A stretch of DNA of 64,000 nucleotides from Novosphingobium sp. IK01 (GCF_033242265.1 NZ_BTFW01000001.1:2345001-2409000), one strand, 5' to 3'. Positions 18,190-27,535 are shown, counted from the stretch's first letter. Numbers and translations: made by a program. Notes: generated by a model not told the origin, from the letters alone.

Positions 18190-18564
18190 TCAGGCCGCGG
18201 GGGGGTGGAGGCGGAAGGCTTCGACCGGGGTGCCGCCGATGACGTGTTCCTGGAGGATGCGTTCGAGGACGGCGGGGGTGCAGGAGTGGTACCAGATGCC
18301 CTCGGGGTAGACGACGGCGATAGGGCCGGCCACGCAGACGCGCAGGCAACCGACCTTGCTGCGCAGGACGCCGCGTGTGCCGCCCAGTTTCAGTTCGCCC
18401 AGCCGCTTCTTGAGGAACGACCAGGCTTCATCGCTGGCTTCCTTGGGGCAACATTCGTCCTTGCCGGAATCGGCGCACAGGAAGATGTGCCGCTGCGGCG
18501 CGAAGCCGCCCAGCCTGGACAGGGTCTGTTCGGCGCGGGTGATCTCGGCAGGCGAGGCGCTCAT
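18190..18564 (-). CDS. (2Fe-2S) ferredoxin domain protein, thioredoxin-like fold
   Basis: 124 residues, starting at an ATG that gives [13 protein letters not shown]. The Cys pattern of the thioredoxin-like [2Fe-2S] family is present: [17 protein letters not shown], then [20 protein letters not shown]. Family members are electron carriers with no single assigned partner. It lies just downstream of popZ on the same strand (22 bp apart). The 133 bp between its stop and the IS5 element show nothing recognisable. Confidence 0.88.
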   Translation of the reverse strand: MSASPAEITRAEQTLSRLGGFAPQRHIFLCADSGKDECCPKEASDEAWSFLKKRLGELKLGGTRGVLRSKVGCLRVCVAGPIAVVYPEGIWYHSCTPAVLERILQEHVIGGTPVEAFRLHPPAA

Positions 18565-18586
18565 GGTTGCTTCGCAGTTTGCAAAG

Positions 18587-19159
18587 TCAGCCGCGCTTGC
18601 CCGCGATGCGTGCGATTTCGGCGGCGACCATCTTTTCGACCATGCCCGGCAGGTTGCGTTCGAGCCATTCGGCCAGCATCGGGCGAAGCATCTCGCGCAC
18701 CATGCCTTCGAGCGAGGTCTCGCCCGAGCGGACGATCTGGGGCGCCGCGCCGGGCTGGGCCAGCATCGCCAGCGCGGCCAGTGAATCGCGCATCGAGGCG
18801 GTGGTTTCCTGCGGGAGCAGGCCATCATCCTCGTCGTCGGCGCTGTGGGCGCTGTGATGCGGCGCGGCCGGAGCATAATGTTCGCCCATGATCTGGGCGG
18901 CCATGTCGGACAGGTCGAGCACGTCGGTGATGTCCACCGGGCGCTCGGGCATGCGGGGCTCATAGCCGCGCGGATCAGGAGAACGCGGCCCCCCGTGCCC
19001 TGCCCCCCCATTCAGGGCGGGGGCGATCGCGGCGGCAGCGGCGGCGGGCGACATCGGTGCGCGCGCGGCCTCGTGACCCGCGCCGCGGCTGTCGCGGGCG
19101 ATCACCTTCTTGATCGAGGCGAGGATGTCCTCGACCGAAGGCTCACCGGCCTGACGCAT
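18587..19159 (-). CDS. popZ: Polar organizing protein Z (DUF2497 family)
   Basis: Polar scaffold that, in Caulobacter, anchors ParB-parS complexes and signalling proteins at the cell pole. The 190-residue product has the family layout. The conserved N-terminal helix is [17 protein letters not shown], a low-complexity acidic, Pro- and Ala-rich middle follows (with a DDEDD cluster), and the C-terminal multimerisation helices are [20 protein letters not shown] and [15 protein letters not shown]. The start at 19159 ([12 protein letters not shown]) puts the conserved helix at the N-terminus; an upstream start at 19201 would add 14 atypical residues. A parAB-parS system is present in the same window. 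Confidence 0.9.
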   Translation of the reverse strand: MRQAGEPSVEDILASIKKVIARDSRGAGHEAARAPMSPAAAAAAIAPALNGGAGHGGPRSPDPRGYEPRMPERPVDITDVLDLSDMAAQIMGEHYAPAAPHHSAHSADDEDDGLLPQETTASMRDSLAALAMLAQPGAAPQIVRSGETSLEGMVREMLRPMLAEWLERNLPGMVEKMVAAEIARIAGKRG

Positions 19160-19236
19160 CTTTTGAAACCCCCGATTCGCATGACAATAAAGACTGGACA
19201 CCGCGCCTTCCCCCCACAGCGGCGATGCGCGCGGGG

Positions 19237-20706
19237 TCAGGGCAATGGCTGGTCGGGGATTGTCGCATCCTGGGCCGGGGTGTCAACCGTGGCGGTGGCC
19301 TGGGCCTTTGGCGCGGGGTCGCTGTCCCAGTCCCAGATGCGGTGATGCACGCGCTCGTAGTTCGAGGCCGGGTCGTAAAGCGCGCCACCATCGAGCCCGA
19401 GATCACGGGCCTGCGCCTTGCCCATGGCCGAAAGCAGTGCAAAACCAGCCACATATTCGTTGCGCTGGGCCGTCACCAACTGGACCTGCGCGTTGAGCAG
19501 TTCCTGCTCGGCATCGAGGATGTTGAGGATCGTGCGATTCCCTACGGTGTTTTCCGCACGCACGCCTTCGAGGCTGAGCGCGGCGGCATCGACCGCCGTC
19601 TGGTTCAGGCCGATCACTTCCCGCGCGGCCAGCCAGGACGACCAGGCCGAGCGCACGGTGGCGATCACCTGTCGCTCGGCGCCGATTTCCTGCTCCATCG
19701 TCGCGCTCTGCGTGGCCTCGGCCTGACGCACGCGTGCAGCCGGAGCGCCGCCCTGGAACAGGGGAATCGAGGCGGTCACGCCGCTGACCAGGGTTCCGAT
19801 GGCATTCGGGCCACCGCCCATTGAACTGCCCAGATAGTTGACGTTCTGCGAGGTCGTGACCGCCGAGACCTTCGGCTTGCGGCTGGCTGCGGCGACCTTG
19901 ACGTCGAAGCCGGCGGCCTTGCTCTGCTCGCGCGCGGCGGCCAGGTCGGGGTTGTTGTCGAGCGCATAGTCGACGGCCCCGTCAACGTCGCCGGGCATGC
20001 CCGCCAGCGGCGGGGGCTGTTCCAGCAGGCCGGGGGCATGGCCGACCACCCGCACATAGGTCTCGCGGCTGGCCACCAGGTTGGCCTCGGCCTGACGGAG
20101 GCTGGCGCGGGCCAGCGCGAGGCGCGAACGCGACTGGGCCACGTCGGTCCGGGTCACGTTGCCGATCTCGAAACGGTCGCTGGTGGCCTGGAGGTTGATT
20201 TCGAGCACCTGCACGTTGTTCTTTTGCAGGCCCACGATCGCCGCGTCGCGGATCACGTCCATGTAGGCAGTGACGGTGTTGGTAAACACGCTCGACTCGG
20301 TGCCGCGCAGGCTCGCCCGGCCAGCCTCGACACGGGTCTTGGCCGCGCGCAACCCGTTCTTGACCGAGCCGCCGCTGTAGAGCGGCACGCTCAGGTTGAC
20401 GGTCGCGGACAGCATCCTGTCAGGATTGGTGAACGCGTAAGAGCTGCCGCCCTTTTCGATATAGTTGTTGTAGTTGACGCTGCCCGCCAGCGAAGGCAGC
20501 GCCGAGGCGCGCGCGAGCGGCACGTTTTCATCGGTTGCGCGCAAGTTGTCGCGTGCGGCGAGGAGGTCGGGATTGGTCTGATAGGCAGCGGTCAGCGCAG
20601 CGCGCAAGTCGTCGGCCAGCGCTCCAACAGGTTGGAGCGCCAGACACAGGCTCAACACCGACAGACCGCGCCGCACGACCAGCCCACCGGGCTGGCGAAG
20701 GCGCAT
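19237..20706 (-). CDS. tolC: TolC family outer-membrane efflux/secretion channel
   Basis: Trimeric outer-membrane channel for tripartite pumps and type I secretion. A 489-residue precursor with a signal peptide (RRGLSVLSLCLALQPVGALA, cleaved near residue 31). Two OEP repeats follow: TNPDLLAARDNLRATDENVP to GNVTRTDVAQSRSRLALARA, and NPDLAAAREQSKAAGFDVKV to GNRTILNILDAEQELLNAQ. The C-terminal extension is Pro/Asp/Ala-rich. Its start is 5 bp after the pcm-like gene, an arrangement common in alphaproteobacteria. Confidence 0.93.
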   Translation of the reverse strand: MRLRQPGGLVVRRGLSVLSLCLALQPVGALADDLRAALTAAYQTNPDLLAARDNLRATDENVPLARASALPSLAGSVNYNNYIEKGGSSYAFTNPDRMLSATVNLSVPLYSGGSVKNGLRAAKTRVEAGRASLRGTESSVFTNTVTAYMDVIRDAAIVGLQKNNVQVLEINLQATSDRFEIGNVTRTDVAQSRSRLALARASLRQAEANLVASRETYVRVVGHAPGLLEQPPPLAGMPGDVDGAVDYALDNNPDLAAAREQSKAAGFDVKVAAASRKPKVSAVTTSQNVNYLGSSMGGGPNAIGTLVSGVTASIPLFQGGAPAARVRQAEATQSATMEQEIGAERQVIATVRSAWSSWLAAREVIGLNQTAVDAAALSLEGVRAENTVGNRTILNILDAEQELLNAQVQLVTAQRNEYVAGFALLSAMGKAQARDLGLDGGALYDPASNYERVHHRIWDWDSDPAPKAQATATVDTPAQDATIPDQPLP

Positions 20707-20711
20707 GGGGC

Positions 20712-21305
20712 TCAGAAGCTCCAGGTCTTGGTGGCGGCGAATTCGGGAATCGGGGCGAAATCGGCTTCACCCAGCGTGGTGAAGGCGATGTCCGAACCGA
20801 CCTTGCGGCCCAGCGCCAGACGGGCGACGCGGCGCTCGATCAGGCCGGTCACGAGGCGGCCCGACACATCGACCGTGGCCGCCAGCGCGGGCGTGACAGC
20901 GCCGATGGCGCCATCGACCAGCACGAGGGCGAACGTGCCCAGCTTCGCCAGATCGTCCGACGGCGCGGCGACCGTGACCACCAGGCCCAGTTCGCGCAGC
21001 AGCGCGGCCAGATAGGCGCCCGGCTTGCCGATCACCAGCGCGCGTTCACCGGCCTGGGGGGCGGCGGCGATCAGCATCTGGCCATGGGTAAGCGCGGGGG
21101 CGAGCACGGTGCCATCGCCCAGCGGCACGGCGCGGTCGACATAGGCAAGGCCATGACGGGCCGCGGGAACGAAATCCTCACGCGCCACGGCAGCAAAGGC
21201 GGCCAGAATGGCCGGATCGTTCACGCCGCTCACACGGAGCTGACTGTCGATCATTGCCTTGCGTTCGCGGACCAAATCGGCTGCTTCAGCTACTGCCACG
21301 CTCAT
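20712..21305 (-). CDS. Protein-L-isoaspartate O-methyltransferase family protein, degenerate SAM motif
   Basis: 197 residues of the Pcm family: RKAMIDSQLRVSGVNDPAIL, EDFVPAARHGLAYVDRAVPL and PALTHGQMLIAA are conserved landmarks. Catalytic Pcm proteins have a Gly-rich SAM-binding motif I of the type EIGTGSGYQAA. Here it reads VIGKPGAYLAALLREL, so the glycine pattern is lost. Methyltransferase activity is therefore doubtful, although such tolC-linked proteins are common in this order. It probably forms an operon with tolC. Confidence 0.85.
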   Translation of the reverse strand: MSVAVAEAADLVRERKAMIDSQLRVSGVNDPAILAAFAAVAREDFVPAARHGLAYVDRAVPLGDGTVLAPALTHGQMLIAAAPQAGERALVIGKPGAYLAALLRELGLVVTVAAPSDDLAKLGTFALVLVDGAIGAVTPALAATVDVSGRLVTGLIERRVARLALGRKVGSDIAFTTLGEADFAPIPEFAATKTWSF

Positions 21306-21480
21306 CGCTCTTCCCTCATCAGTCGGGTACGGAGACGGCCTTGGCGGATGGTCATGCCCCGGTCGTCCATTCTGTCGTCAGCTCTCTAGAATATTGAGCA
21401 GCTTGCGCCAAGCGTCTTGCATGCTGTCCGTCGGAGCGTAAGGGGCATTGGCAGAATGCTGTAGCAGGAGCAAAATTGCG

Positions 21481-23004
21481 ATGGCGGAAATGGTGACGAT
21501 CCGGGAAGCGGATCTTATCGATAGTGTGGCCGATGCGCTGCAATACATCAGCTACTTTCACCCGATGGATTACATCCGTGCGCTGGGCGAGGCCTACAAG
21601 GCCGAGCAAGGCCCCGCCGCCAAGGATGCCATCGCCCAGATCCTGACCAACAGCCGCATGTGCGCGGAGGGCCACCGCCCGCTGTGCCAGGACACGGGCA
21701 TCGTCAACGTGTTCATCGAGTGGGGCCAGGATTGCCGACTCGAATCCGACAAGTCGTTGCAAGAGGTCGTCGATGAAGGCGTTCGTCGCGCCTATCTCAA
21801 TGCCGACAACAAGCTGCGCGCCTCGGTCCTGGCCGATCCGGCCTTCACCCGCCGCAACACCCGCGACAACACGCCCTGCGTGCTCCATGTCGACATGGTC
21901 AAGGGCAACAAAATCTCCGTCGACGTGGCGGCCAAGGGCGGCGGCAGCGAAAACAAGTCGAAGTTCAAGATGATGAACCCGAGCGACTCGATCGTCGACT
22001 GGGTTCTGGAAATGCTGCCCCAGATGGGCGCCGGCTGGTGCCCGCCGGGCATGCTGGGCATCGGCATCGGCGGCACCGCCGAACACTGCGTGCTGCTCGC
22101 CAAGAAGGCCCTGATGGAGCCGATCGACATGGCCCAGCTCAAGCAGCGCGGCCCCCAGACCGATATCGAGCGCCTGCGCATCGAGATCTTCGACAAGGTC
22201 AACGCGCTGGGCATCGGCGCGCAAGGGTTGGGCGGTCTGTCGACCATCCTCGACGTCAAGATCATGGACGCCCCCTGCCACGCGGCGGGCAAGCCTGTCG
22301 CCATGATCCCCAACTGCGCGGCCACCCGCCACGCCCACTTCACCCTCGACGGCAGCGGGCCGAGCTATCTCGAACGCCCCAAGCTCGACGAATGGCCGCA
22401 AGTCCACTGGGCGCCCGACGCCTCGGCCAAGCGCGTCAACCTCGACACCCTCACCCCCGAGGAAGTCCAGAGCTGGAAGCAGGGCGACCGCCTGCTGCTC
22501 AACGGCAAGATGCTCACCGGCCGTGACGCCGCGCACAAGCGCATCCAGGACATGCTGGCCAAGGGCGAGGAACTGCCGGTCGAGTTCAAGGGCCGCGTGA
22601 TCTACTACGTCGGCCCGGTCGATCCGGTGCGCGACGAAGTGGTCGGCCCGGCGGGCCCCACCACCGCCACGCGCATGGACAAGTTCATGGACATGATGCT
22701 CGACCAGGGCCTGCTGGCCTGCGTGGGCAAGGCCGAGCGCGGCCCGGCGGCCACCCAGTCGATCGCCAACCACAAGTCGGCCTATCTGATGGCCGTGGGG
22801 GGCGCTGCCTATCTGGTGGCCCGCGCGATCAAGGAATCGAAGGTCGTGGGCTTTGCCGATCTGGGCATGGAAGCGATCTACGAATTCACCGTCGAGGACA
22901 TGCCGGTGACCGTGGCCGTCGATTCCGAGGGCCAGAATGTCCACCAGATCGCCCCGCTGGTGTGGAAGAAGAAGATCGCCGACGAAGGCCTGCTTTCGGC
23001 CTGA
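21481..23004 (+). CDS. fum: Fumarate hydratase, class I ([4Fe-4S])
   Basis: Interconverts fumarate and L-malate in the TCA cycle. 507 residues from the ATG at 21481; an in-frame ATG at 21448 would add 11 atypical residues. The N-terminal domain has cluster-binding cysteines in MCAEGHRPLCQDTGIVNVF and later in GTAEHCVLLAKKAL and AMIPNCAATRHAHF. The C-terminal beta domain includes GRDAAHKRIQDML and GPTTATRMDKFMDMML. It is transcribed away from the divergent pcm-tolC pair. Confidence 0.95.
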   Translation: MAEMVTIREADLIDSVADALQYISYFHPMDYIRALGEAYKAEQGPAAKDAIAQILTNSRMCAEGHRPLCQDTGIVNVFIEWGQDCRLESDKSLQEVVDEGVRRAYLNADNKLRASVLADPAFTRRNTRDNTPCVLHVDMVKGNKISVDVAAKGGGSENKSKFKMMNPSDSIVDWVLEMLPQMGAGWCPPGMLGIGIGGTAEHCVLLAKKALMEPIDMAQLKQRGPQTDIERLRIEIFDKVNALGIGAQGLGGLSTILDVKIMDAPCHAAGKPVAMIPNCAATRHAHFTLDGSGPSYLERPKLDEWPQVHWAPDASAKRVNLDTLTPEEVQSWKQGDRLLLNGKMLTGRDAAHKRIQDMLAKGEELPVEFKGRVIYYVGPVDPVRDEVVGPAGPTTATRMDKFMDMMLDQGLLACVGKAERGPAATQSIANHKSAYLMAVGGAAYLVARAIKESKVVGFADLGMEAIYEFTVEDMPVTVAVDSEGQNVHQIAPLVWKKKIADEGLLSA

Positions 23005-23054
23005 TTCTGGCGGCCTGATTTTGGCGGCCTGAATCTGACGATCTGATTTTGGCA
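22999..23054 (+). repeat. Four tandem copies of a 14-bp unit at the fumarase stop codon
   Basis: Units gcctgattctggcg, gcctgattttggcg, gcctgaatctgacg and atctgattttggca follow each other without gaps. The fumarase TGA lies in the first unit, so the array begins in the last codon and runs into the 3' untranslated region, ahead of the terminator. Confidence 0.85.
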
Positions 23055-23077
23055 GCCCCTTCACCGGGGCCCACAGG

Positions 23078-23115
23078 AACCCGGACCGCATCCGACGCGG
23101 TCCGGGTTTCCTTTT
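23078..23115 (+). terminator. Rho-independent terminator of the fumarase gene
   Basis: aacccggaccgc pairs exactly with gcggtccgggtt across a 7-nt loop, followed by tccttttg. It lies about 75 bp after the fumarase stop. Confidence 0.8.
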
Positions 23116-23204
23116 GCCTGCCGCCCCATTTCAATCGACCAACACGCCATCGCGTCCGACTGGCCGCACTGGCATGACAGGCCACCCTGCCCTAGCAGGG
23201 CACC

Positions 23205-24689
23205 ATGGCCTCTTCATCGCGGGCATCGTCCGCCACTCCCTCCCCCCCGCCCTCTTTCGACGAGGATCTGGCCGCTCCCGATGACGGGAAGGTCACCGCG
23301 CGGCAGGTCGTGCTGTCGGCCAGTGCGCTGTGGCTGTGCTATTACGTGCTCGCCTCGGTGCGCTGGGCTGTCGTCGGCCCTGCGGAAACCGATCTGGGCA
23401 TCTGGCTCGAACTGCTGGGCCGTCGCGGGCTGGTGACGCTGGCCGGGGTGACGGTGACGGTGATGGTCTGGCCGATCCTGCGCCGCTTCGACGACCGCCC
23501 GATGGGGATGCGGATCGGGCTGGCGCTGGTGATCATGCTGCCCGCCGCCGTGCTCCTCGCCGCGATCAACCAGAAAGCCTTTGCCCCGCTCGTCGATCAC
23601 TGGGACAAGACCTGGCAGGCCAAGATCCAGCAGGACAAGACCCAGCGCGGCGACTCGGCGGCCCAGAGCATGGGCGGCAATGTCCTGATCGACGTGGCCC
23701 CTCCCCCGCCCCCTCCCTCGCCGACTGTTCCGCCTGCGCCTTCGGCTTCATCGCCGCCCACCCCGCCCACGCCCCCCTCTTCGGGCGTGCGGATCGAGCG
23801 CCATGAGAACGGCGTGACCGAGATCACCACCGGGGACGTACACATCATCAGCCGCAAGGCCATGAAGCAGCCTCATGGCCAGGCGCCGGATTCCTCCTCG
23901 CTCCAGACCATGCACGACGACCAGCAACTGTTCTGGCAGGAGCTGACCGACATCGCGCTGGGCCGCTATTTCCTGCTGATCGCCTGGGCCGCGCTCTATC
24001 TCGCGCTCGGCAATGCCCAGCAGCGCCGCGCCGCCGAATGGCGCGAGGCCGAATATCGCCGCGCCGCCAAGGCCGCCGAGCTGCGCTCGCTGCGCTATCA
24101 GGTCAATCCGCATTTCCTGTTCAACACGCTCAATTCACTCTCCGCGCTGGTCATGGTGGGCCGGGCCGAAGAAGCCGAGCGGATGATCCAGACGATCTCC
24201 AGCTTCTATCGCCACTCGCTGACCACCGATCCCACCGCCGATGTCCCGCTCGTCGACGAGATCGCGCTCCAGCGGCACTATCTGGCGATCGAGGGGGTGC
24301 GCTTCCCCGAGCGGCTGCGCGTCGAATTCGATGTCCCCGCCAATGTCGAACAGGCCTGCGTGCCGGGCATGATCCTCCAGCCGCTGGTCGAAAACTCGAT
24401 CAAATATGCCGTCTCGGCCACCACGCGCCCGGTCACCATCCGCATCCGTGCCCAGGCGGTGGGCGATCTGCTGGTGCTCAGCGTGGCTGACGATGGCCCC
24501 GGCCTGCCGCCGGGCGACCACCGCACGGCAGGCGGCACCGGAATCGGGCTGGCCAATGTCCGCAGCCGTCTGGCCGCGCGCTTCGGCGCGCAGGCGCGGG
24601 TGGAAAGCGGCCCCCTTCCCGCCGGGGGCTATGCCAGCGTATTGACCTTGCCCATCCTCACCAATGCCGGTTCCCCCCATAACGGTTGA
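23205..24689 (+). CDS. Membrane sensor histidine kinase, LytS/YehU type (His_kinase PF06580-like)
   Basis: 494 residues. Three hydrophobic segments lie in the first 130 residues, then a soluble region with a Pro-rich linker (PPPPPPSPTVPPAPSAS), then a further membrane segment near residue 255 (YFLLIAWAALYLALG). The kinase core follows: phosphoacceptor motif LRYQVNPHFLFNTLNSLSAL, then ATPase boxes LQPLVENSIKYAV, DDGPGLPP and GGTGIGLANVRSRL. The LytTR regulator starts 9 bp downstream, so the two form a cognate pair. The signal is unknown. Confidence 0.92.
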   Translation: MASSSRASSATPSPPPSFDEDLAAPDDGKVTARQVVLSASALWLCYYVLASVRWAVVGPAETDLGIWLELLGRRGLVTLAGVTVTVMVWPILRRFDDRPMGMRIGLALVIMLPAAVLLAAINQKAFAPLVDHWDKTWQAKIQQDKTQRGDSAAQSMGGNVLIDVAPPPPPPSPTVPPAPSASSPPTPPTPPSSGVRIERHENGVTEITTGDVHIISRKAMKQPHGQAPDSSSLQTMHDDQQLFWQELTDIALGRYFLLIAWAALYLALGNAQQRRAAEWREAEYRRAAKAAELRSLRYQVNPHFLFNTLNSLSALVMVGRAEEAERMIQTISSFYRHSLTTDPTADVPLVDEIALQRHYLAIEGVRFPERLRVEFDVPANVEQACVPGMILQPLVENSIKYAVSATTRPVTIRIRAQAVGDLLVLSVADDGPGLPPGDHRTAGGTGIGLANVRSRLAARFGAQARVESGPLPAGGYASVLTLPILTNAGSPHNG

Positions 24690-24698
24690 AAGAGCCTC

Positions 24699-25484
24699 AT
24701 GCGCACCCTGATCGTCGATGATGAACCCCTGGCCATCGAGCGCATGCAGATCCTGTGCGCGCGCATCCCGGCCCTGCAAGTGGTCGGCACCGCCGCCGAT
24801 GGCGCCGCCGCGCTGCGTCTGGTCGAGGCGCTCGCCCCCGACCTCGTCATGCTCGACATGACCATGCCCGAGCTGGACGGGCTGGGCGTGGCCCGCGCGC
24901 TCGCCCGCCAGACCCCGCGCCCGGCAGTGATCTTCGTGACCGCGCACGACCATTTCGCGGTCGAGGCCTTCGATTGCGAGGCGGTCGACTATGTACTCAA
25001 GCCCGTTGCACAGGACCGGCTCGAACGCGCGGTCGAACGCGCGCTGGCCCGCAAGACCTCTGGCAGCGACGGCGACACGGGTGCCCCGGCCACGACCCCG
25101 CCTGCCCCGTCGCCCGCCCCGTCGCCCGCCGACATGCCTGCCGCCCCCTCGCCGTGGATCGAGGAATTCTGGGTGCCCCATCGCAGCGAACTGGTCCGCG
25201 TGGCTGCCACCGACATCGACCGCATCGATGCCGAGCGCGACTATGTGCGGCTCCATGTCGGCCAGCGCAGCTACCTGATGCTGCACACCATCCAGCGGCT
25301 CGAAGACCGGCTCGACCCGGCGCGCTTCATCCGCCTCCACCGCTCCACCATCGTCCGGCGCGACCGGATTCAGGGCCTGCGCCATGATGGGCTGGGGGTC
25401 TGGTCCGCCGAACTGGCCGACGGCACGATGCTGCGGATCGGACGGACCTATCTGGCCAAGGCCAAGGCCATGGCGGGACGGTAA
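24699..25484 (+). CDS. LytTR-type response regulator
   Basis: 261 residues. The receiver domain (1-120) has the acidic pocket VDDEP, phosphoacceptor Asp53 in LVMLDMTMPELDG, Thr in FVTAHD and Lys in DYVLKPV. A Pro/Ala/Ser-rich linker (about 125-150) joins it to a C-terminal LytTR DNA-binding domain with IDAERDYVRLHVGQRSYLM, HTIQRLEDRLDP and RFIRLHRSTIV. Partner of the upstream kinase. Its target is not evident from neighbouring genes. Confidence 0.94.
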   Translation: MRTLIVDDEPLAIERMQILCARIPALQVVGTAADGAAALRLVEALAPDLVMLDMTMPELDGLGVARALARQTPRPAVIFVTAHDHFAVEAFDCEAVDYVLKPVAQDRLERAVERALARKTSGSDGDTGAPATTPPAPSPAPSPADMPAAPSPWIEEFWVPHRSELVRVAATDIDRIDAERDYVRLHVGQRSYLMLHTIQRLEDRLDPARFIRLHRSTIVRRDRIQGLRHDGLGVWSAELADGTMLRIGRTYLAKAKAMAGR

Positions 25485-25515
25485 CAACCCCGCCCCCCCC
25501 CCACATACCCGCGCG

Positions 25516-26505
25516 TCAGGTGCGGTGGGCGGGGGCCTTGCGGAAGCGCCAAGTGCGGGCCTGATCCCCGCTGCGGGCCTGCCCCTGCCCGCGCACCCCC
25601 GCCAGCGTGGCGATCCCGCCCGCATCGAGGGTGTGGAACCAGCGGGCCATCTCCGTCCCGCGCGGAGCGGCCCAATCGGCGCCCAGCGCCTCCAGCACCC
25701 GTTCGAGCAGGCGCAGGCCAAGCGCGCGCGGCAGGCCCGGCGGCACGGTCAGCAGGCCGCTCTCGCCATCAGTGCCCGGCTGCCACTGGCGCGCCATGGC
25801 GCCTTGCGCCATCCATTCGAGCGCGGCATCGGCATCGGCCAGATGGGCCGCGCTGGCCGCCAGCCCCTCGGGGTCGAGCCAGTCGACCGCCTCGGCCAGC
25901 CCCTGCCGCACGCGCACGCGCTCGAACCGGGAATCGCGATTGGACGGATCGTGGACCACCACCATCCCCGCCGCCTGCGCCACGGCGGCCAGATCGGCGC
26001 GGCGCCAGCCGAGCAGCGGGCGCGCGAGCGGCAGGGTCGGATCGCCGGGCACCTGCCCCAGAGGCCGCATGCCCGCAAGGCCCCGCACCCCTGCCCCGCG
26101 ATTGAGCCGCATGATCATCGTTTCGGCCTGATCGTCGGCATGGTGGGCCGTGGCCAGAACCCCGGCACCATGGGCCCGCGCCCAATCGGCCAGCGCGGCA
26201 TAGCGCGCCGCGCGCGCGCGCGCCTGAACCCCGCTGCCTGCGGCCATCTGCAAGCGCACCGTGGCATGGGGCACCCCGCGCGCAGCACACAGCGTGGCCA
26301 CCTGCCGCGCCTCGTCCGCGCTTTCGGGGCGCAGGCCATGATCGACCGTGGCGGCGATCACCCGACCCGGCAGCGCGAGGGCGCCCAGCGCCAGCAGCGC
26401 GCAACTGTCGGGCCCGCCCGATACGGCAAGGGCGACAGGGCCGGTGTCAGGCTGGTTCAGCGCGCTCCAGTCGCGGGCGAAAACGTCCGCGAAGCGCGCC
26501 AGCAC
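25516..26505 (-). CDS. tilS: tRNA(Ile)-lysidine synthetase
   Basis: Converts C34 of the CAU-anticodon tRNA-Ile to lysidine using ATP and lysine. The PP-loop signature is VALAVSGGPDSCALLALG (about residues 23-40). Other landmarks are DHGLRPESADEA, ATAHHADDQAETMIMRLNRG and RPLLGWRRADL. At 329 residues it has the short C-terminus usual in alphaproteobacteria. It starts 4 bp after the cpoB stop on the same strand. Confidence 0.93.
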   Translation of the reverse strand: MLARFADVFARDWSALNQPDTGPVALAVSGGPDSCALLALGALALPGRVIAATVDHGLRPESADEARQVATLCAARGVPHATVRLQMAAGSGVQARARAARYAALADWARAHGAGVLATAHHADDQAETMIMRLNRGAGVRGLAGMRPLGQVPGDPTLPLARPLLGWRRADLAAVAQAAGMVVVHDPSNRDSRFERVRVRQGLAEAVDWLDPEGLAASAAHLADADAALEWMAQGAMARQWQPGTDGESGLLTVPPGLPRALGLRLLERVLEALGADWAAPRGTEMARWFHTLDAGGIATLAGVRGQGQARSGDQARTWRFRKAPAHRT

Positions 26506-26509
26506 GGCG

Positions 26510-27535
26510 TCAATTGCACTTCACCCCTTTGATCGCGGCCTCGTACTGGCCCTTGAGACGGCCCGCCACATCGTCTGGATAGGTATCGCGCAGCTCGCCA
26601 AAGGCGCCGCAGGCGCGCTTGGTGTCCTTGATGCGGGTCATCGCCACGCCAAGGTTGAGCAGGCTCTCGCTGGCGCGGGCGCCCTGCTTGTCGCCCAGAT
26701 AGTTCTGGAGGAACCACTGTGCGGCCGTGCCCGGCTTGCCATCGTCGAGATAGGCGCGGCCCAGCAGGTTGCGCGCGTAGCTGATGCGGCTGGACTTGGG
26801 ATAGGCCTGGACGAACTTCGTCAACTGGGCCTGCGCCTCGGGATAGAACTTGGCGTCATAGAGGCGGAAGCCATAGCTGTATTCGTCTTCGGCCTTGTCG
26901 CCGGTCGAGGGCTTCTCGATCGCGGCGACGGCGGCCACGCGGTCGGCCGAAGCGGCCGTGCGGGCCGCCGGGGTGGCCGCGGCGGGGGCCGGACGGGTGG
27001 CAGCCGGGGCCGCGCCGCTGCGTGCGGGCGCCTGGGCTGTGCTCGTGACACGGGCCGGAGCCGCCGGGCCGGCCAGAGGCGCCCCTGCGCCCTGCGCGCC
27101 ATCGGCGGGGGCCTGTGGCGCGGCGGCGCTTTCGAGCGCGCTGACGCGGGTGTCGAGCTTGCTCAGGTGGTTCTGGTTTTCCTCGGTCGAGGCGGTGATC
27201 TGGCGCAACTGCGATTCGACCGTATCGAGACGGGCGAGCACATCGGTCAGCGGCGTGGTCGCTTCGGCAGGCGCGGCGGGGGCGCTGGGCTGCGGCGTGG
27301 CGGTGATCTCGGGCCCGAACGTGCGGCCCGCGCCATCGGGGAAGACTTTGCGTTGCAGCGCGCGGATTTCGGCCTCGATCTTGCGCAACCGGGCCTCGCT
27401 CGCGCCATCGGCCTGCTGGGCATGGGCCACGGGCACCGCCACCGGAGCAACGACCGCCACGGCAAGGGCCAGCGCAACAGCCGCGCCAATGCCCGAGCCA
27501 GTGCCCGATGCGGTCATGCGGAACTTGGTTTTCAT
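26510..27535 (-). CDS. cpoB: Tol-Pal system protein CpoB/YbgF
   Basis: Periplasmic protein that coordinates peptidoglycan synthesis with Tol-Pal constriction. The start at MKTKF is chosen because GGAG lies 5 nt upstream. The signal peptide ends near AHAQQADG. A trimerising coiled coil follows (SEARLRKIEAEIRALQRKVF and later LDTVESQLRQITASTEENQ), then a long Ala/Pro linker, and C-terminal TPR repeats (FRLYDAKFYPEAQAQLTKFV, AYPKSSRISYARNLLGRAY). About 341 residues. No tolB or pal lies beside it in this window. Confidence 0.92.
   Translation of the reverse strand: MKTKFRMTASGTGSGIGAAVALALAVAVVAPVAVPVAHAQQADGASEARLRKIEAEIRALQRKVFPDGAGRTFGPEITATPQPSAPAAPAEATTPLTDVLARLDTVESQLRQITASTEENQNHLSKLDTRVSALESAAAPQAPADGAQGAGAPLAGPAAPARVTSTAQAPARSGAAPAATRPAPAAATPAARTAASADRVAAVAAIEKPSTGDKAEDEYSYGFRLYDAKFYPEAQAQLTKFVQAYPKSSRISYARNLLGRAYLDDGKPGTAAQWFLQNYLGDKQGARASESLLNLGVAMTRIKDTKRACGAFGELRDTYPDDVAGRLKGQYEAAIKGVKCN

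Noticed and set aside
22999..23054. Short tandem array as a CRISPR fragment
   Set aside because: Units are contiguous with no spacers and only 14 bp long.
21352..23091. Long open frame antisense to the fumarase gene
   Set aside because: His/Asp/Arg-rich shadow translation; the class I fumarase on the plus strand explains the region.
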